A stretch of DNA of 64,000 bases from NCBI GenBank assembly GCA_023213195.1, contig CP096135.1, positions 62,001 to 126,000 on the forward strand. The letters are read 5' to 3'. Of this stretch, positions 43,929 to 53,076 are shown piece after piece (the stretch's first letter is position 1; each line of letters opens with the position of its first letter). The translations under genes and the position numbers were made by a program. The notes under the pieces are model-generated. The model did no database searches, was not told the origin of the DNA, and was given only the letters and a program-made list of their open reading frames with translations. Source of the stretch: Sphingobacteriales bacterium JAD_PAG50586_3. Lineage in GTDB: Bacteria; Bacteroidota; Bacteroidia; CAMBQF01.

Positions 43929-44896
43929 TTACTTCTTCCCATCACACCTCATTTTTATCACTGCCAATAACCTATCCTGAAAATCTTCGAGGATAAGGTC
44001 TCCCCAAATATGGGAGTAAAAGTTTATTTTAGATGTAAGCCTGTAGCCCGATGTAAGCGTAAGTTTAACCTGTTTATCATTTATTGGTTCAAGTTCGTAG
44101 CTGGCATTAACAAAGTTAAAGTAATTACCATTCAGCACATGTTGGTCAAATATTTCGCTTCGTACTGTTGATGGATTAACCTTAATGGCAAAACTTATTT
44201 TTTTATTTGTATCATATTCTGTTACCACCTCATTAAAAAGCAGCCCACCTTCAAAAGGTCCGGTACGCTTGCCCCCAACCCTTCGCCATCAAGTTCTGCT
44301 TGTATAGGTCTTGGTATGCCCAGGTAATTAAAAACGCCCGGCGTATATTCCTCATCTTTAATCTTATCAACCCGTATAATATTTTGCCATATAAAGGCAG
44401 CAGGTGCATCTATCACCACCTCTGATTTTACTTTATAAATCTGCGACGGCGTGTGTATAGCCTGTTCTAAAGGTGCAATAAGGAAAGGAACCAACAAAAG
44501 CGACAATACTTTTTTATCTCCTTTATTGCTTTCTTTGTTTAACCTGTGAGCCCTGTATGCTAATGCAGCTAACCAGGCTACAACAAAAAACGGCACGCCC
44601 ATTATTAAAAAACAAATTATGCCCTCTATCTCAGTAAGAGCCATCATTAAAAACGCAGTTATTATTGTTAAAAAAGGCACGGCAATAACCCTGCTAAAAG
44701 ACCTTAGCTGATTATTAGTTGCAAAAACCAATGGCACAATACCTAATACTGTAGGCACAAAAAACATGAAGGTAATGGTTGCCAAACCACTTTCTTGTAG
44801 CCAGCTTTCAAAAACCAGGCGACAGATAAAACCATATACCGAACCTATTAAAATACCTGTTAATAATGGGCTGTATTTGTTTTGTTTAGCTTCCAT
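43929..44896 (-). CDS. Membrane protein with C-terminal SRPBCC/START-like domain (frameshifted)
   Basis: About 322 residues from MEAKQNKYSPLLTGILIGSV at 44896 (ATG 44929 is an alternative). The N-terminal half has about five transmembrane helices (LATITFMFFVPTVLGIVPLV, GIICFLIMGVPFFVVAWLAA). The C-terminal half, after SEVVIDAPAAFIWQNIIRVD, is a polyketide-cyclase/START-like hydrophobic pocket domain. The frame breaks at the C-run 44272-44276; adding one base gives GLGGKRTGPFEGGLLFNEVV and joins the 99-codon downstream frame, ending KMRCDGKK. Possibly binds a lipid at the membrane; function not known. Confidence 0.8.
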
Positions 44897-45074
44897 AAAG
44901 CAATAATACAGCATAATCCTTTCCGACAAACTGCTTAAATTGTCATTTGCAACATTATCAGTTACTTACATACTAAAATTCAAAATATATAATATATCCT
45001 TTATGTTAAGCCAATCTTTCGTTATATTTGTCAATTACAAAGTCTATTTAAATCAAACTGTTTACTATTACAAA

Positions 45075-46958
45075 ATGAAAAGAACATTATTACTCGCTTT
45101 AGGTGCTTTTGCTTTTGCAAGTGCGGGTGCACAACAAGCTATTCCAGCCGGAAAGCCTGTTAAAGTTCCTGCTAAAATTGCTAACAAGGCTTACACATTT
45201 TACCACAACAACTTTGTGCAAACAGAAATGTTTGCTTTACCACTAAAAAGTGGCAACCCAACAACTGGTGCTAACCAGGTTACATCGTTTGACGAAGTAG
45301 TTATTGGTAAAACTGTTTACGATTTACAAACCAACTCATCGGTTCAAAACCGCGTGGTAAACCATGGCGGTGGCCAGGTTAGCGCCGTTTGGACATTTGG
45401 TAAAGTTGACGCAAGCTTCCCAGAGCGCGGAACTGGCTACAATTACCGCGATGGCAGCAACTGGATACAAGTTGGTTATGATGCCGATATTGATAATATT
45501 GTACGCGTAGAAAACATCCGTACAGGTTTCCCATCTCTTAGCCGCGTAGCCGGTAAAGGTGATGTGGTTGTTGCACACGACCTTAATGGTGCTGCACAAC
45601 TTGCCCAAAATAACAACGTAGGCGACCTTAACACTTGGAGCAACGCTGTTACACCAATGGATACCACTTTTTGGAACCGTATGGTTGTAGGTGGCCCAGA
45701 TGGTAAAACCATCCACGTTATTGCTTTAACTACGCCAACAACCGGCACGCCTGCAGGTGTTCCCTTCCAAGGTATTGATGGAGCTTTGGTTTACTCTCGT
45801 TCTTTAAACGGTGGCCAAACCTGGGATATTCAAAAACAACTTCTTACCGGTATCGATGCTACATTATTTAAGCGTTTTAGCGGCGACGCTTACGCTATTG
45901 ATGTTAAAGGCAGTACTGTAGCTTTTACAGTAGGTGGCTTTAACAACGATATGTTTGTAATGAAGTCTACAGACAATGGCAGCAACTGGACTAAAACCCG
46001 CGTTATGGATTTTCCAATTGATGCTTACGACGACCAGTTAAGCGACATTAACAACGATGGAATTGCCGATACTATCAATACTAACGATGGTGCAATGGCT
46101 ATTGTTATTGATAACAACGACCTTGTACACGTATTTACCGGTGCTATGCGTATGTTAAACGATGATACTACCGATGGTAGCTATTCTTATTTCCCAGGCA
46201 CAGCCGCTTTACTATACTGGAATGAAAATTTGGGCGCTGATGCAGTTGACACTATTGTTAATGGCGTGCTTGACCGTAACGGTAATGGTTTACTTGATAT
46301 TGGCGACGATATTCCTGTTTACCAGGTAGGTTTAATATCTCACCCAAGTGCAGGTGTTGATGCCAACAACCGCGTATATGTTACTTTTGATTGTATTGCT
46401 GACAATACTTTGCTTGATACCCGCAGCTACCGCCACATTTTTGCTCTAACCCGCAACCCTGGCGATGGTAGCTGGACTAACCCTGTAGAAATTACTCCTT
46501 TTGACGATTTTACAGAATATGTTTACGGCTGCATTGGCAAAAACGTTGACGATAAAGTACATTTAGTTTACCAACGCGATGGTGAGCCCGGTATTGCTGT
46601 TTCTCCGGCTGATGCTAACCCACACATTTACGCTGAAAACGATATTGTTTACTTAGGTATTAACTCTGACTTCTACGTTACTTCTGTAACAGAGAACATC
46701 AATATCAACAACGTAACTGTTTACCCTAACCCTGCTTCTGACGTTGCTCAGTTAACCTTTACTTTAACAGATGCTGCTAACATAAGCGCATCGTTAGTAA
46801 ACGTTATGGGTCAAAAAGTTGCCGCTATAAACGGTGGCAACTTTGCTCCGGGTACACACACTGTAAACCTAGACATTAACGGCCTTGCTGCCGGTGTTTA
46901 CTTTGTTAACCTTAACACCGGTAACGGTATGGTTACAGAAAAATTGATTGTACGATAA
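45075..46958 (+). CDS. T9SS-secreted beta-propeller-like protein, first of a paralogue pair
   Basis: 628 residues from MKRTLLLALGAFAFASAGAQ at 45075 (signal peptide); the longer frame from 44940 runs through the promoter, whose TATATTTG box is at 45023-45030. The body has sialidase/BNR-like features: repeated S-x-D-x-G-x-x-W blocks (SLNGGQTWDIQKQLL, STDNGSNWTKTRV) and acidic Ca-binding-like loops (DINNDGIADTINTNDG, DRNGNGLLDIGDDI). The last 78 residues are a type A sorting domain (VTVYPNPASDVAQLTF ... EKLIVR). No catalytic Asp-box set sufficient to call a sialidase. Paralogue follows after a terminator. Confidence 0.85.
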   Translation: MKRTLLLALGAFAFASAGAQQAIPAGKPVKVPAKIANKAYTFYHNNFVQTEMFALPLKSGNPTTGANQVTSFDEVVIGKTVYDLQTNSSVQNRVVNHGGGQVSAVWTFGKVDASFPERGTGYNYRDGSNWIQVGYDADIDNIVRVENIRTGFPSLSRVAGKGDVVVAHDLNGAAQLAQNNNVGDLNTWSNAVTPMDTTFWNRMVVGGPDGKTIHVIALTTPTTGTPAGVPFQGIDGALVYSRSLNGGQTWDIQKQLLTGIDATLFKRFSGDAYAIDVKGSTVAFTVGGFNNDMFVMKSTDNGSNWTKTRVMDFPIDAYDDQLSDINNDGIADTINTNDGAMAIVIDNNDLVHVFTGAMRMLNDDTTDGSYSYFPGTAALLYWNENLGADAVDTIVNGVLDRNGNGLLDIGDDIPVYQVGLISHPSAGVDANNRVYVTFDCIADNTLLDTRSYRHIFALTRNPGDGSWTNPVEITPFDDFTEYVYGCIGKNVDDKVHLVYQRDGEPGIAVSPADANPHIYAENDIVYLGINSDFYVTSVTENININNVTVYPNPASDVAQLTFTLTDAANISASLVNVMGQKVAAINGGNFAPGTHTVNLDINGLAAGVYFVNLNTGNGMVTEKLIVR

Positions 46959-46978
46959 GTAAGATATTTTTCCGATAA

Positions 46979-47013
46979 AAGCCCCCATTTGTTCTTTACA
47001 AATGGGGGCTTTT
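46979..47013 (+). terminator. Rho-independent terminator after the first T9SS paralogue
   Basis: AAAGCCCCCATTTGT / ACAAATGGGGGCTTT hairpin with T-rich tail. Confidence 0.9.
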
Positions 47014-47044
47014 ATTTTATCTTAGCCTGTATAACTATTTCGCT

Positions 47045-48967
47045 ATGAAAAAACCAATACTATTTGCCCTTGTTTTTGCCTTTGCCAATTGCCTTTTGGC
47101 ACAAACCCCAAAAGCTGCAGGCTCTTTTGTTTCAGTTCCTAAACATATAGCCAACAAAGGCGCACAGCTACGTATGGGCGATGTGCGTAAACCGGAAGCC
47201 GCATTACCGGCAAAGCCACAAAACCCTGCTACCAAAGCAAAGCAAACCAAAAGCTTTGACGAGGTAGTAATTGGAAGAACCGTTTACGATATACAAACCC
47301 ATGCATCTATGCCGCAAAGGGCCATATATAATGGCAATAACAGCATATCGCTTATTTATATGCAAACAGACAGCGCAGGGTCTGGTTTTGCCAATAATGT
47401 TACCCATGGCTACCAATACAGTTTGCCGGGGCAATCTAATTCAATATTTAGTTACTTTTTGAATAACGAACCTAACGCGCATGTTGAAGACCAACGGGCA
47501 GCCTTTGGCTCTATAGACAAAATAAGCGGCAGCGATTATGTATTAGCCCACGATGCAACCAATACACTAATACTATCGCACAACGTTTTTGCCGGCGATA
47601 CAAACTTTGTAACTGTTACCACACCATTAACCAATACCCTGTGGCCACACATGAGGGTGGGCGGCAGCAATGGCCAAACCATACACGTACTTTCTTTAAC
47701 AGTGCCATCAGATACCACCTTACCCAAATCAACCTTTGAAGGTATAGACGGGGCATTGGTATACTCACGTTCGTTAAATGCAGGGCAAACCTGGGATAAG
47801 CAGAAGGTACTACTTCCCGGTATTGATTATACACACTATAAAAGCTTTTACCCCAACAATTATAATATAGATGCAAAGGGCAACACCATTGCCTTTGTAG
47901 CCGGGGGCATAACTAACGATTTATTCCTGATGAAATCGTTAGACAATGGTAACACTTGGACCAAAACAGTTATACTGCCCTTTGCCATACCTGCGTTTAC
48001 CGACCAGATAACCGATATAAACGGAGACAATGTTGCCGACACCCTGCAAACCAATGATGGCAGCATAGCCATGTATATTGACGATAATGGGATGGTGCAT
48101 GTATTTTATGGTAATATGCGCATGCTTAATAATGATAGCACCGATGGCGAGATTACCTACTTTCCCGGTACTGCGGGCATTATGTATTGGAATGAAAGCT
48201 ACGGCACTACCCTACCCGACTTTTTAGCCGGTATACCCGACCGTAATGGCAATAACACCCTTGATATTGGCGACGATTTATTTATGTACCGCCTTAGCCT
48301 AACCTCTATGCCGGTTGTTACCAGGGATAATAATGGAAATGTTTATTTGATATACGCATCTATAGCAGACAATACCCTGCTTGATACACGCAGCTACAGG
48401 CACTTGTTTATTGTAAAATCGTCTGATAATGGGCATAGTTGGTATGGTACTTACGAGGCTACACCTTTTGATGACTTTACCGAATATGTTTATCCTACCA
48501 CAGCCGCCACAATAGAAAACAATATGCTGCACCTGGTTTACCAGCGCGATGCAGAGCCCGGTACTGCTGTATTTCCTGTGAATAACAACCCGCATATTTA
48601 TGCCCAAAACGATTTAGTGTATTTGCGTATTGATGTTACAGACCAGGTTGATGTTCCCGGTTTGTTTCCCAACCCTTTACTTACTACTGATGCCAAAGAA
48701 CTAAACGCTAATACTACAAACATTACAGTTTACCCTAACCCTGCTTCCGGTTTTGCTCAGTTAACCTTTACTTTAACAGATGCCGCTAACATAAGCGCAT
48801 CGTTAGTAAACGTTATGGGCCAAAAAGTAGCCGCTATAAACGGTGGCAACTTTGCTCCGGGTACACATACTGTAAACCTAGACATTAACGGCCTTGCTAC
48901 CGGTGTTTACTTTGTTAACCTTAACACCGGTAACGGTATGGTTACAGAAAAATTGATTGTACGATAA
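47045..48967 (+). CDS. T9SS-secreted beta-propeller-like protein, second of a paralogue pair
   Basis: 640 residues; MKKPILFALVFAFANCLLAQ is the signal peptide. Same architecture as the gene before it: KSFDEVVIGRTVYDIQTHAS start block, BNR-like SLNAGQTWDKQKVLL and SLDNGNTWTKTV repeats, DINGDNVADTLQTNDG and DRNGNNTLDIGDD acidic loops, and LLDTRSYRHLF. Most of the body is only moderately similar to the paralogue, but the C-terminal sorting domain (about 565-640) is almost identical at DNA level, which suggests gene conversion. Function unknown; surface-exposed by T9SS. Confidence 0.85.
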   Translation: MKKPILFALVFAFANCLLAQTPKAAGSFVSVPKHIANKGAQLRMGDVRKPEAALPAKPQNPATKAKQTKSFDEVVIGRTVYDIQTHASMPQRAIYNGNNSISLIYMQTDSAGSGFANNVTHGYQYSLPGQSNSIFSYFLNNEPNAHVEDQRAAFGSIDKISGSDYVLAHDATNTLILSHNVFAGDTNFVTVTTPLTNTLWPHMRVGGSNGQTIHVLSLTVPSDTTLPKSTFEGIDGALVYSRSLNAGQTWDKQKVLLPGIDYTHYKSFYPNNYNIDAKGNTIAFVAGGITNDLFLMKSLDNGNTWTKTVILPFAIPAFTDQITDINGDNVADTLQTNDGSIAMYIDDNGMVHVFYGNMRMLNNDSTDGEITYFPGTAGIMYWNESYGTTLPDFLAGIPDRNGNNTLDIGDDLFMYRLSLTSMPVVTRDNNGNVYLIYASIADNTLLDTRSYRHLFIVKSSDNGHSWYGTYEATPFDDFTEYVYPTTAATIENNMLHLVYQRDAEPGTAVFPVNNNPHIYAQNDLVYLRIDVTDQVDVPGLFPNPLLTTDAKELNANTTNITVYPNPASGFAQLTFTLTDAANISASLVNVMGQKVAAINGGNFAPGTHTVNLDINGLATGVYFVNLNTGNGMVTEKLIVR

Positions 48968-48999
48968 TAAAGTAGTCGAATAGAGGAGAAGCAAACATA

Positions 49000-49037
49000 A
49001 AATCCCCGCTACGGTAAACGTGGCGGGGATTTTTTCA
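49000..49037 (+). terminator. Rho-independent terminator after the second T9SS paralogue
   Basis: AAATCCCCGC / GCGGGGATTT hairpin with T-run, between convergent genes; may serve accA too. Confidence 0.88.
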
Positions 49038-49052
49038 TTTCTATAAGCTAAA

Positions 49053-50009
49053 CTACCCTTCTATCACCACACCCATACTGCAGAACTTGTCTATGCGCTT
49101 TTCTATGCGCTTATCAGGGTCTTGGGCCGATAGTTTGGTAAGCTGCTTCTTAATCTCCGATTTAACGGTCTTAAACATCTCTTCGGGGTTGTTGTGCGCG
49201 CCGCCCAAAGGTTCGTGTATAATACCGTCTATCAGCTTGTTTTTAAACATATCCTCGGGCGTAAGCTTAAGGGCTGTAGCGGCCTGCTCTTTAAAATCCC
49301 AACTGCGCCATAAAATAGACGAGCACGATTCCGGCGATATTACCGAATACCAGGTATTCTCCAGCATCATTACCTTATCGCCCATAGCAATACCTAACGC
49401 ACCACCCGATGCACCTTCGCCAATAATAATGCATATTACAGGCACTTTTAGCTGCACCATCTCGAACAAGTTACGGGCAATAGCCTCGCCCTGACCGCGT
49501 TCTTCGGCTTCTAAACCGGGGTAAGCGCCGGGAGTATCAATAAAAGTAACAACGGGTTTGTCAAACTTCTCGGCCAACTTCATAAGGCGTAGGGCCTTGC
49601 GATACCCTTCGGGGTTGGGCATACCAAAGTTGCGGTACTGGCGCATTTTGGTATTGATACCCTTTTGCTGGCCAATAAACATAACCGTGCGGCCATCAAT
49701 ACTGCCCCAACCGCCAATCATGGCTTTATCATCGCCTACGGTACGGTCGCCATGCAGTTCTATAAACGTACCATCGCTAATAGCATCAATGTAGGCCAAT
49801 GTGTAAGGCCTGTCTGGGTGGCGAGACACCTGCACCCTTTGCCAAGGCGTTAGGTTATCGTATATATTAGCGCGCGTAGCCTCAATTTTCTTTTCAATAT
49901 CGGCCAGCGTTTTAGTTACATCAACCTTGCTTTTTTCGCCCAATTTTTTGGCGGCTTCCAGCTGCTCGTATAGCTCGGCTATGGGTTTCTCAAAATCGAG
50001 ATAGTTCAT
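49053..50009 (-). CDS. accA: Acetyl-CoA carboxylase carboxyltransferase subunit alpha
   Basis: Alpha subunit of the carboxyltransferase; pairs with AccD (29208-30053). 318 residues from [20 protein letters not shown] at 50009; eight extra codons upstream to 50033 are less likely. N-terminal coiled-coil-like helix, then [17 protein letters not shown] block ([17 protein letters not shown]), [36 protein letters not shown] block, [20 protein letters not shown] and [13 protein letters not shown] (crotonase oxyanion hole). Full length and intact. The region upstream is a hairpin-repeat array. Confidence 0.96.
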   Translation of the reverse strand: MNYLDFEKPIAELYEQLEAAKKLGEKSKVDVTKTLADIEKKIEATRANIYDNLTPWQRVQVSRHPDRPYTLAYIDAISDGTFIELHGDRTVGDDKAMIGGWGSIDGRTVMFIGQQKGINTKMRQYRNFGMPNPEGYRKALRLMKLAEKFDKPVVTFIDTPGAYPGLEAEERGQGEAIARNLFEMVQLKVPVICIIIGEGASGGALGIAMGDKVMMLENTWYSVISPESCSSILWRSWDFKEQAATALKLTPEDMFKNKLIDGIIHEPLGGAHNNPEEMFKTVKSEIKKQLTKLSAQDPDKRIEKRIDKFCSMGVVIEG

Positions 50010-50104
50010 ATCAGTCTTACTTTTATTATTCAAAATTAGCCTTTTTATTTTTACCCTCCCTACTTATCTAAAATCTCACCTACTCTCAAAGCCTTAAACC
50101 CCTT

Positions 50105-50522
50105 ATGGCTGTAAATAAAAGCACTCGTTTTGAGCCTTGCTTTTTCAGGTCCCTCTCATTGAGAGGGTGGATGTCGCCAAAGGCGACAGACGGGAGAGGG
50201 TTTACTCGCCCTCCAACCCCGCATGGCTGTCCCAAAGGGATGCCCTTGGCACAAGACAAAGCACTCGTTTTGAGCCTCTGTTTTTAAACTACCCTCCTTT
50301 TTAAGGAGGGGTAATTCTGACTGTAAAGTCAGAATGGGGTGGTTACCCTCTCAAACCCCTCATGGCTGTAAAAGTTTGCGCACGTTTTGAGCCTTTCATT
50401 CTAAGCCCTAAATACCGCACCTCTCCCCGGCTTCGCACTTCATGCTCAGCCACCCCTCTCCCTTGGGAGAGGGGAAAGACAATACAATTTATTGGATTGT
50501 CGGGGGAGAGGTGGAACCCCGC
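50105..50522. repeat. 418-bp composite hairpin repeat, copy 1 (units 118+139+161 bp)
   Basis: Three units start at 50105, 50223 and 50362. Each begins ATGGCTGT, then (after 13 bp, or 35 bp in the second) CGTTTTGAGCC, then unit-specific hairpins: CCCTCTC-ATT-GAGAGGG with TGTCGCC/GGCGACA; CCCTCC/GGAGGG with TCTGAC/GTCAGA; CCCCTCTCCC/GGGAGAGGGG. Units end in CAAACCCC-like sequence. No coding potential beyond short repeat-derived ORFs. Confidence 0.85.
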
Positions 50523-50940
50523 ATGGCTGTATGTAAAAGAACGCGTTTTGAGCCTTACTATTTTAGGTCCCTCTCATTGAGAGGGTGGATTCCGACAAAG
50601 TCGGAAGACGGGAGAGGGTTTACTCGCCCTCAAACCCCTCATGGCTGTCCCAAAGGGATGCCCTTGGCACAAGACAAAGCACTCGTTTTGAGCCTCTGTT
50701 TTTAAACTACCCTCCTTTTTAAGGAGGGGTAATTCTGACTGTAAAGTCAGAATGGGGTGGTTACCCTCTCAAACCCCTCATGGCTGTAAAAGTTTGCGCA
50801 CGTTTTGAGCCTTTCATTCTAAGCCCTAAATACCGCACCTCTCCCCGGCTTCGCACTTCATGCTCAGCCACCCCTCTCCCTCGGGAGAGGGGAAAGACAA
50901 TACAATTTATTGGATTGTCGGGGGAGAGGTGGAACCCCGC
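50523..50940. repeat. 418-bp composite hairpin repeat, copy 2
   Basis: Units start at 50523, 50641 and 50780 with the same lengths (118, 139, 161 bp). The last two units are virtually identical to copy 1 (one base difference noticed, CCTTGG against CCTCGG). The first unit keeps the frame words but differs in its 13-bp insert and its second hairpin (TCCGAC/GTCGGA). A partial seventh unit begins at 50941 and diverges after CGTTTT. Confidence 0.85.
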
Positions 50941-51035
50941 ATGGCTGTATGTACAAGCAGTCGTTTTTGCAATCCATATCCGGCCATAAATCACAACACT
51001 AATTTTTCACTTTTAGTTAGCCGAAACGCTACGTG

Positions 51036-51222
51036 GTTGTAATAAAATTTAACGTTTTTGCAATCATTTTTTTGTCCCACTCTTGGAGGGGTGGTACGTA
51101 GTGACGGGGGAGGTATTAGTTACCGTAACCTCCCTCCCCCTTCGGGGTACTCCCTCCGCGAGGGAGATATTGTACGCTAAAAACTTCGTCGTTGTAGTAA
51201 AATTTAACGTTTTTGCAATCAT
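51036..51222. repeat. 32-bp direct repeats flanking a C/G-rich hairpin block
   Basis: GTTGTAATAAAATTTAACGT... at 51036-51067 recurs at 51191-51222 with one mismatch (A to G), 155 bp apart. Between them lie CCTCCC/GGGAGG-type hairpins. The tail CGTTTTTGCAATC also appears at about 50959, where it replaces the CGTTTTGAGCC word of the array. Confidence 0.7.
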
Positions 51223-51240
51223 ATTTTAGTTGGTTTAGTA

Positions 51241-51270
51241 TAAAAAGCCCTCTCCTTTGGAGAGGGTTGG
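51241..51270. repeat. CCCTCTCC/GGAGAGGG hairpin
   Basis: AGCCCTCTCC-TTT-GGAGAGGGTT hairpin at the end of the repeat region, same type as the array hairpins. Confidence 0.55.
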
Positions 51271-51319
51271 GTGAGGCTGTACAAAGATACAACCCCACAT
51301 ACCCCTTTGTCAACTATTG

Positions 51320-51349
51320 TTGATTAAAGCACCCTAATTTCTATATTTG
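51320..51349 (+). promoter_or_regulatory. Promoter of the AraC-family regulator gene
   Basis: TTG (51320-51322), 19 bp, TATATTTG (51342-51349), giving a leader of about 45 nt before ATG 51401. Lies just beyond the repeat region. Confidence 0.65.
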
Positions 51350-51400
51350 ATGCGAGGTGCGAAACCGGCTAAGGATAAAAATCATAACAGCGGATTCTAA

Positions 51401-52249
51401 ATGGACAAAATTCCTGTAAGACAGATTAAAGAGCCTGATTTTTTCGAGAGTTTTAATATCCGGAAAATTGAAACTATCCTGTCTGGAAAAGATACGGTGC
51501 AGGAACTTCACAGGCACAACTATTTTTTAGTTTTTGCTCTGGAAAAAGGAATGGGCGAGCATATCATAGATTTTGTATCGTACCCAATAACCGACCATTC
51601 TATATTTTTTATGCGGCCGGGCCAAGTACACCAACTTACGCTGAAAAAGGAAAGCACAGGTTTTTTATTGCAGTTTGGAGCCGATTTTTATTCGCCTAGG
51701 GAAAAACCTGCAAATAAGGTATTTTTAAAGGTTAGCAATAAGGATTATTGCCAGCTAAGTGCCGACCGGTTTAAAAAAACATACTCTATTTTAACTGTTA
51801 TATTTCAAGAATATAATGAAAGACAAGAAAGGTATAAAGACTCTATAAATGCTAATTTGGAGCTTCTTTTTATTGAACTTGTAAGGCAAAGCCCAAATCC
51901 TAATAGTATTTCTAATAATAATAACTATTCTCAGGAAAAGCTTGAAGAATTTCTAGGTTTGCTACATAACAATATTACAACCATTAAAAATGTAGCACAG
52001 TATGCCGATATGTTGCACCTTACCCAATACCAGCTTAATGCAATAACAAAAGAAACGCTAAACAAAACCTGTTCTGAGCTTATCAATGAGCATATTCTTC
52101 TTGAAGCTAAAAGACAAATTTTGGCAACTTCTAACCAAGTGAATCAAATTGCGTATGATTTGGGTTATGATGACCCATCCTACTTTATTCGCTTTTTTAA
52201 AAAGCATACAGGCTCTTCTCCTGAGGCATTTAGGCAAAATTTTAAATAA
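51401..52249 (+). CDS. AraC-family transcriptional regulator
   Basis: 282 residues. The N-terminal cupin-like sensor domain (about 20-120) contains LHRHNYFLVFALEKG and ITDHSIFFMRPGQVHQLTL. The C-terminal double helix-turn-helix (about 185-282) has NVAQYADMLHLTQYQLNAIT and VNQIAYDLGYDDPSYFIRFF, then KKHTGSSPEAFRQNF. It heads an AT-rich cluster of same-strand redox genes and is probably their activator, responding to a small molecule. Its own promoter is at 51320-51349. Confidence 0.94.
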   Translation: MDKIPVRQIKEPDFFESFNIRKIETILSGKDTVQELHRHNYFLVFALEKGMGEHIIDFVSYPITDHSIFFMRPGQVHQLTLKKESTGFLLQFGADFYSPREKPANKVFLKVSNKDYCQLSADRFKKTYSILTVIFQEYNERQERYKDSINANLELLFIELVRQSPNPNSISNNNNYSQEKLEEFLGLLHNNITTIKNVAQYADMLHLTQYQLNAITKETLNKTCSELINEHILLEAKRQILATSNQVNQIAYDLGYDDPSYFIRFFKKHTGSSPEAFRQNFK

Positions 52250-52345
52250 GTCCTATTCAACTTAAAATCTATCCTATAAGGCAGGCTTGCCATGTAAATA
52301 CTTTTGCAGTGTTAATTATTTATTCACTCAAAAAACAACATTTAC

Positions 52346-53011
52346 ATGAAAAAGTTACATTTTATTTCTGTTTTATTTGGTGTGCTATTTTACACTCAAA
52401 ATCTATCCGCTCAAGATTCTCTTGAAACATTCAAACCTAAACCTGTATCAATTGAAGAATTTATTGGCGACAAACGACAATTTCTACAACTTACTCTTAA
52501 TAAGGTATTTGTAGAAAAGAAAAGGATAGGCTTATTGTCTATTACATCCTACGCTGCCGATTATAAGGGCAACCTAAACAATAATGAGTTTCAAAACACT
52601 TCACTTATATATCATAATATATATAAAGGTATTGGCATAAATTCAGGCGTATCGTTTACTTCTATTGAAGGATTAAAAAACTTCGTAGGCATACATTATA
52701 TGTACCAAAGTAGGCAGTTTTCATTAATAGCAATGCCTAGTTATTCTATCATAAAAAACAATAAAATATCGGGTTTTTTACAGGTAGAATATAAGCCTAT
52801 AATTAATAAAAACTGGTCATTATATACCCGCGCGCAATTACATTATAATCACAATTTTGATGATGGTGCCCACTTTCGTAGCTATGCATACAGCCGTTTA
52901 GGCCTGACATATAAATACTTCGGTTTTGGCCTTGCCCATAATTTCGACCGTTATGGTGCCGATAAAAACACTAAACACAATTTCGGGGTTTTCTTAAAAC
53001 TGACTATGTAA
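52346..53011 (+). CDS. Outer-membrane beta-barrel-like hypothetical protein
   Basis: 221 residues with signal peptide MKKLHFISVLFGVLFYTQNLSAQ. The mature part alternates hydrophobic and polar residues with many Tyr/Phe (SLIYHNIYKGIGINSGVSFT; WSLYTRAQLHYNHNF) and ends FGVFLKLTM, consistent with a small barrel of 8-10 strands. TACTTTTG (52299-52306) is a likely -7 box, so it may have its own promoter, possibly controlled by the AraC protein upstream. Substrate unknown. Confidence 0.78.
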   Translation: MKKLHFISVLFGVLFYTQNLSAQDSLETFKPKPVSIEEFIGDKRQFLQLTLNKVFVEKKRIGLLSITSYAADYKGNLNNNEFQNTSLIYHNIYKGIGINSGVSFTSIEGLKNFVGIHYMYQSRQFSLIAMPSYSIIKNNKISGFLQVEYKPIINKNWSLYTRAQLHYNHNFDDGAHFRSYAYSRLGLTYKYFGFGLAHNFDRYGADKNTKHNFGVFLKLTM

Positions 53012-53076
53012 GTAGTTGGATTAGCTCTTAAAAGGCATAATTATTAAGTAGTATATATTATTAAAAATTAAAAATC

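Noticed and set aside
45075..48967. Sialidase call for the two BNR-like proteins
   Set aside because: The Asp-box-like blocks are present but the arginine triad and other catalytic residues could not be identified.
50105..50990. CRISPR-like appearance of the array (repeated words with variable 13-bp inserts)
   Set aside because: Unit lengths are 118, 139 and 161 bp, inserts are far too short, units carry internal hairpins, whole units are duplicated, and there are no cas genes nearby.
50105..51042. Short ORFs in the array encoding similar peptides (MAV...RFEP)
   Set aside because: They only reflect translation of the repeat; frames are interrupted differently in each unit and no promoter or signal supports expression.
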